Source of the DNA: Oscillibacter sp.
GTDB taxonomy: Bacteria; Bacillota; Clostridia; Oscillospirales; Oscillospiraceae
Direction: 5' to 3'
Length of the DNA: 64,000 bases
NCBI GenBank assembly: GCA_022652815.1
Contig: JALCRR010000001.1
Coordinates: 1-64,000, forward strand
Below, piece by piece: positions 43,048-51,063 of the stretch. A program made the position numbers and the translations under genes. The stretch's first letter is position 1. Every line of letters starts with the position of its first letter. Below the pieces are notes generated by a model. That model saw only the letters and a program-made list of their open reading frames with translations, was not told the origin of the DNA and searched no databases.

Positions 43048-43650
43048 TTACGATAGATGCTTTTCGTAGCACTTGACGGATAGGGGAATGGAGATGGCGG
43101 TCAAGACGATGGCACCCACCGGCAGCGCCAGCGTCATGAGTGGCACCAGCGTACTGGTAGCGGAACTTTCCACGATGCCGCTGACGAGCGTTGCCGAGCT
43201 GCAGGCGGCCAAAACCATCAGAATGATGAAGAACATTCTGCCCTTTTCCACGCCCAAGCGGAACATGGGCGGCAACGTAATGTCCATCATGATGATCCCT
43301 ACGCACAGAGAAAGCCCTGCGATTAGGGGAGAGCTGCCGTTCAGCCCGAAGCGGGTTTCAATGACCCCGGCAACTGCGGCAACGACGGCGGCGCAAACTG
43401 TGAAGATCCAGCCGAGAATGTACTTGGAAACCACGATTTGCCGGGTGGAGTAGGGCATCATGCCGGCCATCTGCTCCCAATGGCTGCGCTCGTCATAGGC
43501 CAGCGCCGTATAGGGCATCATGGCGGCGTACACCACGGCGAACACCGTCATGTTGGAGCCGGGAATCACGGAAAAGACAACAATGAACAGCAGGAAAACA
43601 CGCATTTGCCGGGTGAGCACGTAGAGATCTTTCAACAGCAGCCCTTTCAT
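43048..43650 (-). CDS. ABC-2 type transporter permease
   Basis: 200 residues with six hydrophobic segments. The start MKGLLLKDLYVLTRQMRVFLLF and the loop YDERSHWEQMAGMMPYSTRQIVVSKYILG are typical of small ABC-2 (YtrC/DUF-type) permeases partnered with a YtrA-like GntR regulator. It overlaps the ATPase gene by 4 bp. Substrate unknown; relatives respond to cell-wall-active antibiotics or bacitracin-like stress. Confidence 0.85.
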   Translation of the reverse strand: MKGLLLKDLYVLTRQMRVFLLFIVVFSVIPGSNMTVFAVVYAAMMPYTALAYDERSHWEQMAGMMPYSTRQIVVSKYILGWIFTVCAAVVAAVAGVIETRFGLNGSSPLIAGLSLCVGIIMMDITLPPMFRLGVEKGRMFFIILMVLAACSSATLVSGIVESSATSTLVPLMTLALPVGAIVLTAISIPLSVKCYEKHLS

Positions 43651-44507
43651 GCTTTGGCCTCCCCCTTTACCAGAAACAGAATGATGTCCTCAATCGAGGC
43701 GTGCTCCACCGGGAAACCGGCGGGCATTTCGCTGCGGCGCACCAGCGCCCGGACACCGCCGTAACCGCTGGCTTGCCGACCTAAAAGCGCCTCCGGGCGG
43801 AGAGAATCCGCCTGATCGGTGGTGCCGACAAAGATGCCGTACTCCTCCAGCAGCGCGTCCTTTTCCTCGCAGAACAGCAGCTTGCCCTTGTGGAGGAACG
43901 CCACATAATCGCAGATCTTCTCAAGATCGCTTAGAATGTGGGAGGAAATCAGAATCGAGTGAGTCTCATCCCGGGTGAAGTCCGCGAAAATGTCCAGAAT
44001 TTCATCCCGGACAATGGGGTCAAGCCCGGAGGTGGCCTCGTCCAGAATCAGCAGCTTTGGCTGATGGGAAAGCGCCACCGCAATGGCCAGCTTCATCTTC
44101 ATGCCACGGGAAAAATCCTTGAATTCCTTCTCCCACGGCAAGTCAAACCGCTTTACATAGGCGGCAAACGTCTCGCTGTCCCAGCGGCGGTAGGTATTGA
44201 CCATGACGCGCTCCACCTGCTTGATGTTCAAAACCTCGGGGAAGTAGGCCTCGTCCAGCACCACGCCGATGTCCTCTTTCAGCGATTGGAACGCGGGGGA
44301 GGTGTTGTCCTGCCCCAGCACCGAGATGCTGCCAAAATCCCGGCGCAGCGTGTTCATAATCAGCCGAATGGTGGTGGATTTGCCCGCGCCGTTTTCACCC
44401 ACCAGCCCCAGAATGCAGCCCTGCGGCAGCGTGAGATTCACGCCCTTTAGGGCAAAGTCGCCGAAACTGCGGCTGACGTTTTTCAGTTCGATTGCATTGC
44501 CTGCCAT
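43647..44507 (-). CDS. ABC transporter ATPase of the GntR-linked exporter
   Basis: 286 residues. Walker A GENGAGKST (about residues 36-44), the stretch DIGVVLDEAYFPEVLNIKQVERVM, signature DFSRGMKMKLAIAVAL (LSxGxxxK form usual for ABC-2 exporters) and Walker B LLILDEATSGLDPIVRDE are present. About 70 residues follow the H-loop (LISSHILSDLEKICD) and may contact the permease. It lies 4 bp after the GntR regulator gene and overlaps the permease start. Confidence 0.92.
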   Translation of the reverse strand: MAGNAIELKNVSRSFGDFALKGVNLTLPQGCILGLVGENGAGKSTTIRLIMNTLRRDFGSISVLGQDNTSPAFQSLKEDIGVVLDEAYFPEVLNIKQVERVMVNTYRRWDSETFAAYVKRFDLPWEKEFKDFSRGMKMKLAIAVALSHQPKLLILDEATSGLDPIVRDEILDIFADFTRDETHSILISSHILSDLEKICDYVAFLHKGKLLFCEEKDALLEEYGIFVGTTDQADSLRPEALLGRQASGYGGVRALVRRSEMPAGFPVEHASIEDIILFLVKGEAKA

Positions 44508-44511
44508 AAAT

Positions 44512-44886
44512 TTATTCCTCCTCCAGCTGAAGCCTCAGCATTTCCAGAAGCTCCGTATCCGATATTCCGCACCCGGCGGCCAGCTCCACCGCGGCGCGCA
44601 GGTGATCTTCCACCTGCTTGAGGTGCATCTCCCGCACCAGTTCCAGATTTTGCTCCGCCACAAAGCTGCCCTTGCCGGCCACCGTGCAGAGGAAACCCTC
44701 CGCCTCCAGCTCGTCATAGGCGCGCTTGGTCGTGATGACGGAAATCCGCAGATCCTTGGCCAGCGCCCGAATAGAGGGCAGCGGGTCCCCGGGCTGCAGC
44801 GCCCCGGAAATGATCTCGTTTTTAATTTGTGAGCGGATCTGTTCGTAAATGGGCTGTCCGCTGGAATTTCGGATCAGAATTTCCAT
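44512..44886 (-). CDS. GntR-family regulator, YtrA type
   Basis: 124 residues. An N-terminal winged helix (about residues 8-75: PIYEQIRSQIKNEIISGALQPGDPLPSIRALAKDL, then VITTKRAYDELEAEGFLCTVAGKGSFVA) is followed by only a short helical dimerisation tail, the YtrA subfamily layout without a ligand domain. The ATG at 44886 follows AAAGGAG; an upstream extension of 11 residues lacks one. It heads the exporter operon and probably represses it, since palindromes overlap the promoter. Confidence 0.93.
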   Translation of the reverse strand: MEILIRNSSGQPIYEQIRSQIKNEIISGALQPGDPLPSIRALAKDLRISVITTKRAYDELEAEGFLCTVAGKGSFVAEQNLELVREMHLKQVEDHLRAAVELAAGCGISDTELLEMLRLQLEEE

Positions 44887-44905
44887 AACTGTTCTGCTCC
44901 TTTCG

Positions 44906-44947
44906 TACTGTACATACACAGTATATACAGTATAAGCAGATTGTCAA
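44906..44947 (-). promoter_or_regulatory. promoter and operator of the GntR/ABC-2 operon
   Basis: On the minus strand TTGACA (44947-44942), a 16-bp spacer and TATACT (44925-44920). A 27-bp dyad with arms TACTGTA/TACAGTA (44906-44932) covers the -10. An inner ACTGT..ACAGT pair repeats the half-site. This is the expected autorepression site for a YtrA-type regulator. Confidence 0.75.
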
Positions 44948-45007
44948 GGGGTAATTTGAAAAAAGCAAAAAAATTTTATGCAGCCCGCCGGAAATGGGGG
45001 AAAACGG

Positions 45008-45036
45008 TTCAAAACTGCGAAAAAGTATGCTAAACT
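45008..45036 (+). promoter_or_regulatory. promoter of the LRR-VWA-MoxR operon
   Basis: TTCAAA (45008-45013), a 17-bp spacer and TAAACT (45031-45036) with extended TGC. The hairpin element at 45057-45109 lies in the resulting leader. Confidence 0.55.
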
Positions 45037-45056
45037 GAAAACTTGAGACTGGACTT

Positions 45057-45109
45057 TATGGCAATGCCGCACAAAGCCGTTAGGCGGTTTTTGCGCGGTG
45101 TTGCCTTAG
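45057..45109 (+). repeat. GGCAAT..TTGCC hairpin element, copy A
   Basis: GGCAATGCCGC and GCGCGGTGTTGCC form a long stem with an inner GCC-GTTA-GGC loop. The element's end (CCTTAGGAG) supplies the Shine-Dalgarno of the LRR gene that starts at 45121. The segment GCCGTTAGGCGGT is shared with copy B. Confidence 0.7.
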
Positions 45110-45120
45110 GAGCGTGAAAC

Positions 45121-46098
45121 GTGGAAACCATCAGCGGGGAGAACAATTTGATCGTGACCTTCCGGCGGGAAGGCGGCGGCGTGACCATCACGCACCTTGC
45201 CACGGCGGACGCCGCGGTGACAGTGCCGGAGACGCTCTGTGGCCTGCCGGTCATCGCTCTGGGTGACCATGCGCTGACGCCGGAACGACCAGCGCCGGAG
45301 GGGGAGCAGGTGCGCATTTCCTGCGGCGCAGGCTGGGCGGAAACGCCCATGGACAACAAAAACCTTGCGGAGGTTGCCCTGCCGCGGACGCTGCAAACCG
45401 TTGGGGACTACGCGTTTTACAACTGCACGGAGCTCACGCGCCTGCGGCTTTTCGACACCACGGAAAACTGGGGCGGCAGCGTGCTGATGAACTGCCACGC
45501 GTTCCATACGATTGCCCTGCAAAAGGAGAAGCCCCGCAGCCGGACGCTCCACTATTTCGCGGACGAACTTTCCTGCGAACTGGACGTGACTCTCACGGCA
45601 CCGGACGGCACGGCGGGACGCTTCCTCTTCCCGGAGTATCAGGAATCCTACGAGGAAAATTCCCCCGCCCACCATTTTGACTACCAGATTTTCGGCGCGG
45701 GCTACCCCTATCACCACTGCTTTCGTGACCGGGAATTTTTCCCGGCGGATTACGACGCCCTGTGGGACAAGTTTCTGCGGACGGAGCATGACGCGCTCTG
45801 CGCGTTGCGCCTTGCGTGGTATCGGCTTCACTCCCGCCCGCTGCCGGAGCCTTCGGCGGCGCAGCGGTATCTTGCCTATTTGACCGCCAACGCCCCAGAC
45901 GTTTTGCACTGGCTGATCGAAAACCGGGACGGCGAGGGGCTTGCGTGGTTTTTAAAGACTGCCCAAATTGAGCAATCCGCCCTGCGCGGAGCTTGCGGGG
46001 AAGCCCGGGAAAAGCAGGAGCCGGGGCTTCAGGTCTTGCTTTTGGAAGCGCTGCACCGCCGGTTTCCCTCCGGCGCAGAGCAGACCTTTGACCTATAA
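45121..46098 (+). CDS. BspA-type leucine-rich-repeat protein (intracellular)
   Basis: 325 residues, no signal peptide. The first half has BspA-like LRR units: TVPETLCGLPVIALGDHAL and VALPRTLQTVGDYAFYNCTELTRLRL. The second half (from about residue 130) is unlike known domains to my eye, with an aromatic stretch HHFDYQIFGAGYPYHHCFRDREFF and a helical tail. The start is GTG 45121 after TTAGGAGCG. It leads a set with a VWA protein and a MoxR ATPase, so it may be a substrate or adaptor. Its function is unknown. Confidence 0.75.
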   Translation: METISGENNLIVTFRREGGGVTITHLATADAAVTVPETLCGLPVIALGDHALTPERPAPEGEQVRISCGAGWAETPMDNKNLAEVALPRTLQTVGDYAFYNCTELTRLRLFDTTENWGGSVLMNCHAFHTIALQKEKPRSRTLHYFADELSCELDVTLTAPDGTAGRFLFPEYQESYEENSPAHHFDYQIFGAGYPYHHCFRDREFFPADYDALWDKFLRTEHDALCALRLAWYRLHSRPLPEPSAAQRYLAYLTANAPDVLHWLIENRDGEGLAWFLKTAQIEQSALRGACGEAREKQEPGLQVLLLEALHRRFPSGAEQTFDL

Positions 46099-46102
46099 AT
46101 GG

Positions 46103-46142
46103 GACGCAATTCGCGCACAATCTCTGCACGGTATTGCCTTGA
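46103..46142 (+). repeat. degenerate GGCAAT..TTGCC element, copy C
   Basis: GGACGCAATTCGCGCACAA and GCACGGTATTGCCTT resemble the two ends of copies A and B, again just upstream of a start codon (46173). The match is partial. Confidence 0.35.
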
Positions 46143-46172
46143 CCAATAGTACATGGAAAGGAGGCACGGCAG

Positions 46173-47540
46173 GTGTCCGAAAAGAAGAATCTCAACGAGA
46201 TCGGGCAGGAGATTTTGCTCTCCGCCCGGAACGAGCTGTATTTAAATCTGCCCTATCTGGACGCGGCGCTGTGCGGCCTTTCCTTTGCGCCGGGGCAGGG
46301 TGTCACCGTCAGCATCGCCACGGATGGCGAAACGCTTTACTACGACGGCAGCTTCCTCTCTGACCGCTACCTCCGATCCCGGACGCTGGTCAACCGCGCC
46401 TATCTCCATGTGATTTTGCACTGTATGCTCCGCCACCTGGCCAAAAAGCACGGCCGCAACAGCGAGCTGTGGGATCTTTCCTGCGACGTCGCGGTGGAGA
46501 GCATTTTAGACGGGCTGACCTACCCCTGTCTCGGCTCCGGCGGCTCGCTGCCCCTGCGGCAGAGTTTGTACGCCTCCCTGCGGGGAGAAATCCCCGTGCT
46601 CAGTGCGGAGGGCGTTTACCGCAGTCTGCTGCGGCGAAATCTGTCCGAATATGACCGGGCGCGGCTCCAGCGGGAATTTCTGGCGGACGACCACGGCTTG
46701 TGGGACCCGGAGAGCCGGGAGCAGAAGGAGCGAAGCCAGCGGCAGGATCAAAAGTGGAAGGGCGCGGCGGAAAAGACCCAGACGGGGCTGGAAACCGTTC
46801 TGGCCGGGCAGGCCACCGGCGGCGAGGCCGTCTATGAGCAGGTGCGCGTTGCCAATCGGGAAAGCGTGGATTATCGCCGCTTTCTCCGCCGCTTTGCCGT
46901 GCCCCGGGAGATCATGGCGGTGGACGGCGATGCCTTTGATTATAGCTACTATGCCTACGGTTTGTCGCTGTACGGCAATCAGCCCCTGATCGAGCCGCCG
47001 GAGACGAAGGAAGAAAAGCGCATCGAGGACTTCGTCATCGCGGTGGACACCTCCATGTCCACCTCCGGCGAGCTGGTGCGCCAGTTTTTAAGCAGCACCT
47101 ATACCATTTTAAAAAGCACGGAGACCTTCACCCGAAAGGTCAATCTTCGCATCATGCAGTGCGACGACCAGCTCCGCTCCGACCAGCCCATCCACGACCT
47201 GCGGGAGTTGGAGGAGTATATGGAGCATTTTCAGCTCATCGGCGGCAGCGCCACGGACTTCCGCCCGGTGTTCGCCCATGTGGGGGACTTGATGGCGCAG
47301 GGGGTGTTCACCCACCTGCGGGGACTGATTTACTTCACCGACGGCATGGGTATCTATCCCAAAAAGCGCCCGCCCTATGAGGCGGCGTTCGTTATGCCGG
47401 AAAAACCCGCGGCCGCTGTGGAGGTGCCGCCTTGGGCCATTCGCCTGCCGCTGACGCAGGAGGAACTGGAAGCCGCGGCGCAGACCGCGCCGGATTTGGA
47501 GCGCACCGAGGAAGAAATGCAGGAGCTTCCGGAACTGTAA
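46173..47540 (+). CDS. VWA-like domain protein (DUF2201 type)
   Basis: 455 residues. The N-terminal metallopeptidase-like DUF2201 domain has the helix LVNRAYLHVILHCMLRHLAKKHG, an H-x3-H form in which the catalytic Glu of HExxH is missing. The C-terminal VWA-like domain has the MIDAS-type AVDTSMSTSGE (about residues 291-301) and GGSATDFRPVF. The middle is charged and probably disordered (about 185-215). Such proteins pair with a MoxR ATPase, which is the next gene 11 bp away, suggesting a metal-dependent chaperone complex. The start is GTG after AAAGGAGG. Confidence 0.88.
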   Translation: MSEKKNLNEIGQEILLSARNELYLNLPYLDAALCGLSFAPGQGVTVSIATDGETLYYDGSFLSDRYLRSRTLVNRAYLHVILHCMLRHLAKKHGRNSELWDLSCDVAVESILDGLTYPCLGSGGSLPLRQSLYASLRGEIPVLSAEGVYRSLLRRNLSEYDRARLQREFLADDHGLWDPESREQKERSQRQDQKWKGAAEKTQTGLETVLAGQATGGEAVYEQVRVANRESVDYRRFLRRFAVPREIMAVDGDAFDYSYYAYGLSLYGNQPLIEPPETKEEKRIEDFVIAVDTSMSTSGELVRQFLSSTYTILKSTETFTRKVNLRIMQCDDQLRSDQPIHDLRELEEYMEHFQLIGGSATDFRPVFAHVGDLMAQGVFTHLRGLIYFTDGMGIYPKKRPPYEAAFVMPEKPAAAVEVPPWAIRLPLTQEELEAAAQTAPDLERTEEEMQELPEL

Positions 47541-47551
47541 GGAGAAAAGCC

Positions 47552-49084
47552 ATGAATATCAAACAGGCAAAAATTGAAATCCAGAACACCATTCGGGCCT
47601 ATCTTGCCAAGGACGAGCTGGGGGCTTACCGCATTCCCTCCGTCCGCCAGCGGCCCATTTTGCTGATGGGGCCTCCGGGCGTGGGCAAGACCCAGATCAT
47701 GGAGCAGATCGCGGCGGAAACCGACGTGGGACTTGTGGCCTACACCATCACCCACCACACCCGCCAGAGCGCCATCGGCCTGCCGATCATTCAGCACCGC
47801 ACCTACGACGGGCAGGACGTCACCGTGACGGAGTACACCATGAGCGAGATTCTCGCCTCCGTCTATCAGCTGATGGAAAAGACCGGCTTGCGGGAGGGCA
47901 TCTTGTTCCTCGACGAGATCAACTGTGTGTCCGAGACGCTGGCGCCCATGATGCTGCAATTCCTTCAGTGCAAGACCTTTGGCAACCAGGCGCTGCCCGA
48001 GGGCTGGACCATCGTCGCCGCTGGCAACCCGCCGGAGTATAACAAGTCTGTCCGGGATTTTGACGTGGTGACGCTGGACCGCGTGAAGCGCATCGACGTC
48101 ACCGCCGATTTCGGCGTGTGGAAGGAATACGCCCGCCGCAAGGGACTCCACGGTGCCATCATCTCCTATCTGGACATCAAAAAGGAGAACTTCTACCGGG
48201 TGGAAACCACGGTGGACGGCTTGCAGTTTGCCACCGCCCGCGGCTGGGAGGATCTTTCCGAACTGATGCTGACCTACGAGAGCATGGATATGCACGTCAA
48301 TCGGGAGGTCATCGAGCAGTATATTCAGATGCCCCGCATCGCCCGGGATTTTGCCAACTATCTGGAGCTCTATTATAAATATCAGCGCACCTACCATGTG
48401 GACGAAATTCTCCGGGGCGCATGGCCTCAGACCACCGTGACCGAGCTGCGCGCCGCACCGTTTGACGAGCGCCTTTCCGTCATGGGACTGCTGCTCTCCC
48501 GGCTCGGTGAGAGCGCGGCAAACGCCCGGCCGGAGGACACGCTGACCACGGATCTCCACGCAGCGCTGCTGCGCGTGCGGGAAGAGCTTGCCGCCGGAGC
48601 AGAGGCTGCCGCCGTGCTGGAAACCCTTGTAAAAGAAGCGCAGACCGATTTGCGCCGCGCCAAGGACGCAGGCCAGCTTACCAAAGAGCGCCGCAGCGCC
48701 TCCACCCGTTTGATTGCGGCGCTGGAAGGCTACCGCAGCCGCCTGCAAAGCGAGAATCTGACGCCGGAGCAGGCAATGGACGCCCTGCGGGAGTGGTTTT
48801 CCGCGCAGGTTGCAGCCCGGAAGTCCGCCGGCGAAGCGGCGGGCGCGCAGTTTGACAACGCCTTCCGCTTTTTGGAGCAGACCTTTGGCGACTCCCAGGA
48901 GCTGGTGCTTTTCGTGACGGAGATCACCGCCGGGTATGACACCTCCTGGTTTGTGGAAACCTTTGGCTGCGAGGCCTACTTCCGCCACAATCGGGAGCTG
49001 CTGTTTGACGATAGCCGCCAGCGCCTTTGCAGGGACATTGCCGCAGCCAAGGCGGCAGAAAGTGAGGAAATCCCCCATGAATGA
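47552..49084 (+). CDS. MoxR-type AAA+ ATPase
   Basis: 510 residues. Walker A GPPGVGKTQ (about residues 37-45), the hydrophobic region GLVAYTITHHTRQSAIGLP, Walker B ILFLDEINCVSETLAP (about 115) and sensor 1 AAGNPPEYNKS place it in the MoxR/RavA clade. A helical C-terminal extension of about 200 residues (from about 310) follows the AAA lid and may bind the VWA partner. The ATG follows TAAGGAG. The upstream frame from 47432 overlaps the VWA gene and is rejected. MoxR-VWA pairs act as chaperones for metal-cofactor insertion or envelope stress in studied cases; the client here is unknown. Confidence 0.92.
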   Translation: MNIKQAKIEIQNTIRAYLAKDELGAYRIPSVRQRPILLMGPPGVGKTQIMEQIAAETDVGLVAYTITHHTRQSAIGLPIIQHRTYDGQDVTVTEYTMSEILASVYQLMEKTGLREGILFLDEINCVSETLAPMMLQFLQCKTFGNQALPEGWTIVAAGNPPEYNKSVRDFDVVTLDRVKRIDVTADFGVWKEYARRKGLHGAIISYLDIKKENFYRVETTVDGLQFATARGWEDLSELMLTYESMDMHVNREVIEQYIQMPRIARDFANYLELYYKYQRTYHVDEILRGAWPQTTVTELRAAPFDERLSVMGLLLSRLGESAANARPEDTLTTDLHAALLRVREELAAGAEAAAVLETLVKEAQTDLRRAKDAGQLTKERRSASTRLIAALEGYRSRLQSENLTPEQAMDALREWFSAQVAARKSAGEAAGAQFDNAFRFLEQTFGDSQELVLFVTEITAGYDTSWFVETFGCEAYFRHNRELLFDDSRQRLCRDIAAAKAAESEEIPHE

Positions 49085-49370
49085 AGAAATGAAACGTATC
49101 GAGCAGGTGCTCGATGAAAAGGTTCGCCCTCAGCTCCACGCCCACGGCGGCGAGGTGGAGATCGACCATCTGGAGGGCGGCACCCTCTATGTCAAGCTGT
49201 TGGGTCAGTGTTCCGGCTGCCCCAGCGCCGATCTGACCAACGAGACGATTATCGAAGCCGAGGTCGTCAAGGCACTGCCGGAGCTGGTGGAAAAAGTGGC
49301 GGTGATCCAGTCCGTCAGTGACGAGCTGTGGGAGCAGGCGAAAAAGCTCCTGCGGGATCACGAACTGTAA
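49077..49370 (+). CDS. NifU C-terminal (Nfu-like) iron-sulfur scaffold protein
   Basis: 97 residues. MKRIEQVLDEKVRPQLHAHGGEVEIDHLEGGTLYVKLLGQCSGCPSADLT is the Nfu/NifU-C fold with its CxxC motif (CSGC, about residues 44-47), which carries a 4Fe-4S cluster in dimers. It overlaps the MoxR stop by 8 bp (ATGAATGA). Its tie to the MoxR-VWA pair hints that the complex helps build or insert Fe-S clusters, which is an inference from context. Confidence 0.92.
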   Translation: MNEEMKRIEQVLDEKVRPQLHAHGGEVEIDHLEGGTLYVKLLGQCSGCPSADLTNETIIEAEVVKALPELVEKVAVIQSVSDELWEQAKKLLRDHEL

Positions 49371-49422
49371 AAGGCCAGCGTGAACGGCGGAAAGTGCCTT
49401 TCACTTTATAAAAGAGAAATAG

Positions 49423-49456
49423 AAAAAGCTGCGGAACGTGAGTTCCGCAGCTTTCT
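49423..49456. terminator. bidirectional terminator between nfu-like gene and ilvE
   Basis: AAAGCTGCGGAAC-GTGA-GTTCCGCAGCTTTCTT, with A/T runs on both sides, between convergent genes. Confidence 0.9.
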
Positions 49457-49471
49457 TATGAAGTTCAAAAA

Positions 49472-50557
49472 TTAGCCCTTGCAGACGGGAACGATCCAGC
49501 CCTTGTTGTCGGGAATCTTGCCCCACTGCATGCCGGTCATGGTGTCATACAGCTTCTGGGTCAAGGGGCCGATCTCGCCGTTGTTGATGAAGGCGGACTG
49601 ATCCTCGTAGTCCAGCTTCTTGACGGGGGAGACGACGGCGGCGGTGCCGGAGCCAAAGACTTCTTCCAGCTTGCCTTCCTTGGAAGCCTTCATGATGTCG
49701 GCGATGGCCAGCTTGCCCTCGATGACTTCATAGCCCCAGTCCTTCAGCAGTTCGATGATAGAGCGGCGGGTGACGCCGGGCAGAACCGTGCCGTCCTTGT
49801 CCTGTGCCTTGGCGGTGTACAGCTTGCCGTCGATCTTGAAGAAGATGTTCATGGCGCCGACTTCCTCAACATACTTGCGCTCCACGCCGTCCAGCCACAG
49901 AACCTGGCTGTAACCCTTTTCCTCGGCGATCTTGCCGGCCAGCAGAGACACAGCGTAGTTGCCGCCGCACTTGGTGAAGCCGGTGCCGCCCGGGCAGGCA
50001 CGCACATAAGTATCCTCGACATAGATGTCGATGGGAGCGAGGCCGGCGGCGTAATAAGCGCCGGAGGGCGCGCAAATGATGATGAACTGATAGCTGGTGG
50101 AAGCGTGGACGCCCAGCTGTGCCATGGTGGCAATGGTGAAGGGACGGATGTACAGGGAAGCGCCCTCAGTGTGGGGAACCCAGTCCTTCTCAACCTCGAC
50201 CAGAGCCTTGACAGCCTGCACGAAATCCTCCACGGGGATTTCGGGGATGCACAGACGATCCTGGGTGTTGTTCATGCGGCGGGCATTGCAGTCCGGGCGG
50301 AACAGCTGAATCTGGTTGTCGGCGGTGCGATAGGCCTTCATGCCCTCAAAGCACTCCTGTGCGTAATGGAACACCACAGCGGAGGGATCCAGAGAAATGG
50401 GCGCATAGGGGACGATGCGGGCGTCATGCCAGCCCTGACCTGCGTCATAGTTCATAATGAACATATGGTCGGAAAAGGTCTTGCCAAAGCCCAGCTTGGT
50501 TTCGTCGGTGGGCTTCACCTTGGGAGAAGTTGTTTTTGTGATTTTGATGTTCAGCAT
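49472..50557 (-). CDS. ilvE: branched-chain amino-acid aminotransferase
   Basis: 361 residues of fold-type IV PLP aminotransferase. It interconverts Leu, Ile and Val with their 2-oxoacids. Motifs: YAQECFEGMKAYRT, RPDCNARRMNNT, the probable PLP-lysine region GGTGFTKCGGNYAVS and YVEEVGAMNIFF, then VLPGVTRRSIIELL. It is under a T-box. It lies close to a 2-oxoacid:ferredoxin oxidoreductase operon that would oxidise the same 2-oxoacids. The ATG follows AAAGGAG. Confidence 0.97.
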   Translation of the reverse strand: MLNIKITKTTSPKVKPTDETKLGFGKTFSDHMFIMNYDAGQGWHDARIVPYAPISLDPSAVVFHYAQECFEGMKAYRTADNQIQLFRPDCNARRMNNTQDRLCIPEIPVEDFVQAVKALVEVEKDWVPHTEGASLYIRPFTIATMAQLGVHASTSYQFIIICAPSGAYYAAGLAPIDIYVEDTYVRACPGGTGFTKCGGNYAVSLLAGKIAEEKGYSQVLWLDGVERKYVEEVGAMNIFFKIDGKLYTAKAQDKDGTVLPGVTRRSIIELLKDWGYEVIEGKLAIADIMKASKEGKLEEVFGSGTAAVVSPVKKLDYEDQSAFINNGEIGPLTQKLYDTMTGMQWGKIPDNKGWIVPVCKG

Positions 50558-50619
50558 GATAGTTCGCTCCTTTATAATATGTATTTCTGCAAATGGATTC
50601 CCGGCAACCCCAGAGAAAC

Positions 50620-50885
50620 AAAAAGACTTCCGCCGCTCCTGTTCCTCAGGAGAGACGAAAGCCGGACTTCCGTGGTACCACTCTCATTGCCGCGAAAATA
50701 CGGCCACTCGTGTGCCGGCTGTATCGGGCGGCTCCCGGTCCGGCCTACTAAAAGGAAAATCCCTTTTTCGGCGGACTGCTCCCGGGCCAGCTCCTGTGGA
50801 CCAATTCTGCCGCCTTGCACCGTCCGGCGGCTCTCTGAAAGAATCTGCTTCCACGGATTTCCCGTTCATCGCATGAACAAGTATT
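50620..50885 (-). promoter_or_regulatory. T-box riboswitch controlling ilvE (branched-chain specifier)
   Basis: On the minus strand: CAGAGAGCC with an apical GGUG, then GAGAGTGGTACCACGG (50684-50670) as antiterminator. The terminator at 50663-50625 has CTCCTG-AGGAA-CAGGAG at its tip, then TTTTT. In my fold the specifier loop contains AGCUGG opposite AAAU, making CUG (Leu) the best triplet. GUC (Val) lies in a helix seven bases upstream and is the alternative. The amino acid is therefore not certain, but both fit ilvE. Confidence 0.88.
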
Positions 50886-50891
50886 ACCTCT

Positions 50892-50920
50892 TTTATACGC
50901 TGCGCGCGGGGTAAAGTCAA
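50892..50920 (-). promoter_or_regulatory. promoter of the ilvE T-box leader
   Basis: On the minus strand TTGACT (50920-50915), a 17-bp spacer and TATAAA (50897-50892), the same design as the Trp T-box promoter. Confidence 0.8.
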
Positions 50921-50999
50921 TCGTTAAATTGCACAGACTTCCCAAGGGGCAAAGGCACGGCGGCCGAAAGTCTGACGGAAGAAACTGGTAAAATAGGCC

Positions 51000-51036
51000 A
51001 AAAGCGACCAGACGGGGAGGCCTCCGCTGGTCGCTT
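51000..51036 (-). terminator. terminator of the 2-oxoacid oxidoreductase operon
   Basis: On the minus strand AAGCGACCAG, a loop with an AGGCCT palindrome, and CTGGTCGCTTTT. Confidence 0.88.
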
Positions 51037-51063
51037 CTGGTGTGAAGTGAAGGGGAACGAATC

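Noticed and set aside
47432-47551. N-terminal extension of the MoxR ATPase
   Set aside because: It overlaps the end of the VWA gene. ATG 47552 has TAAGGAG and begins in register with the family.
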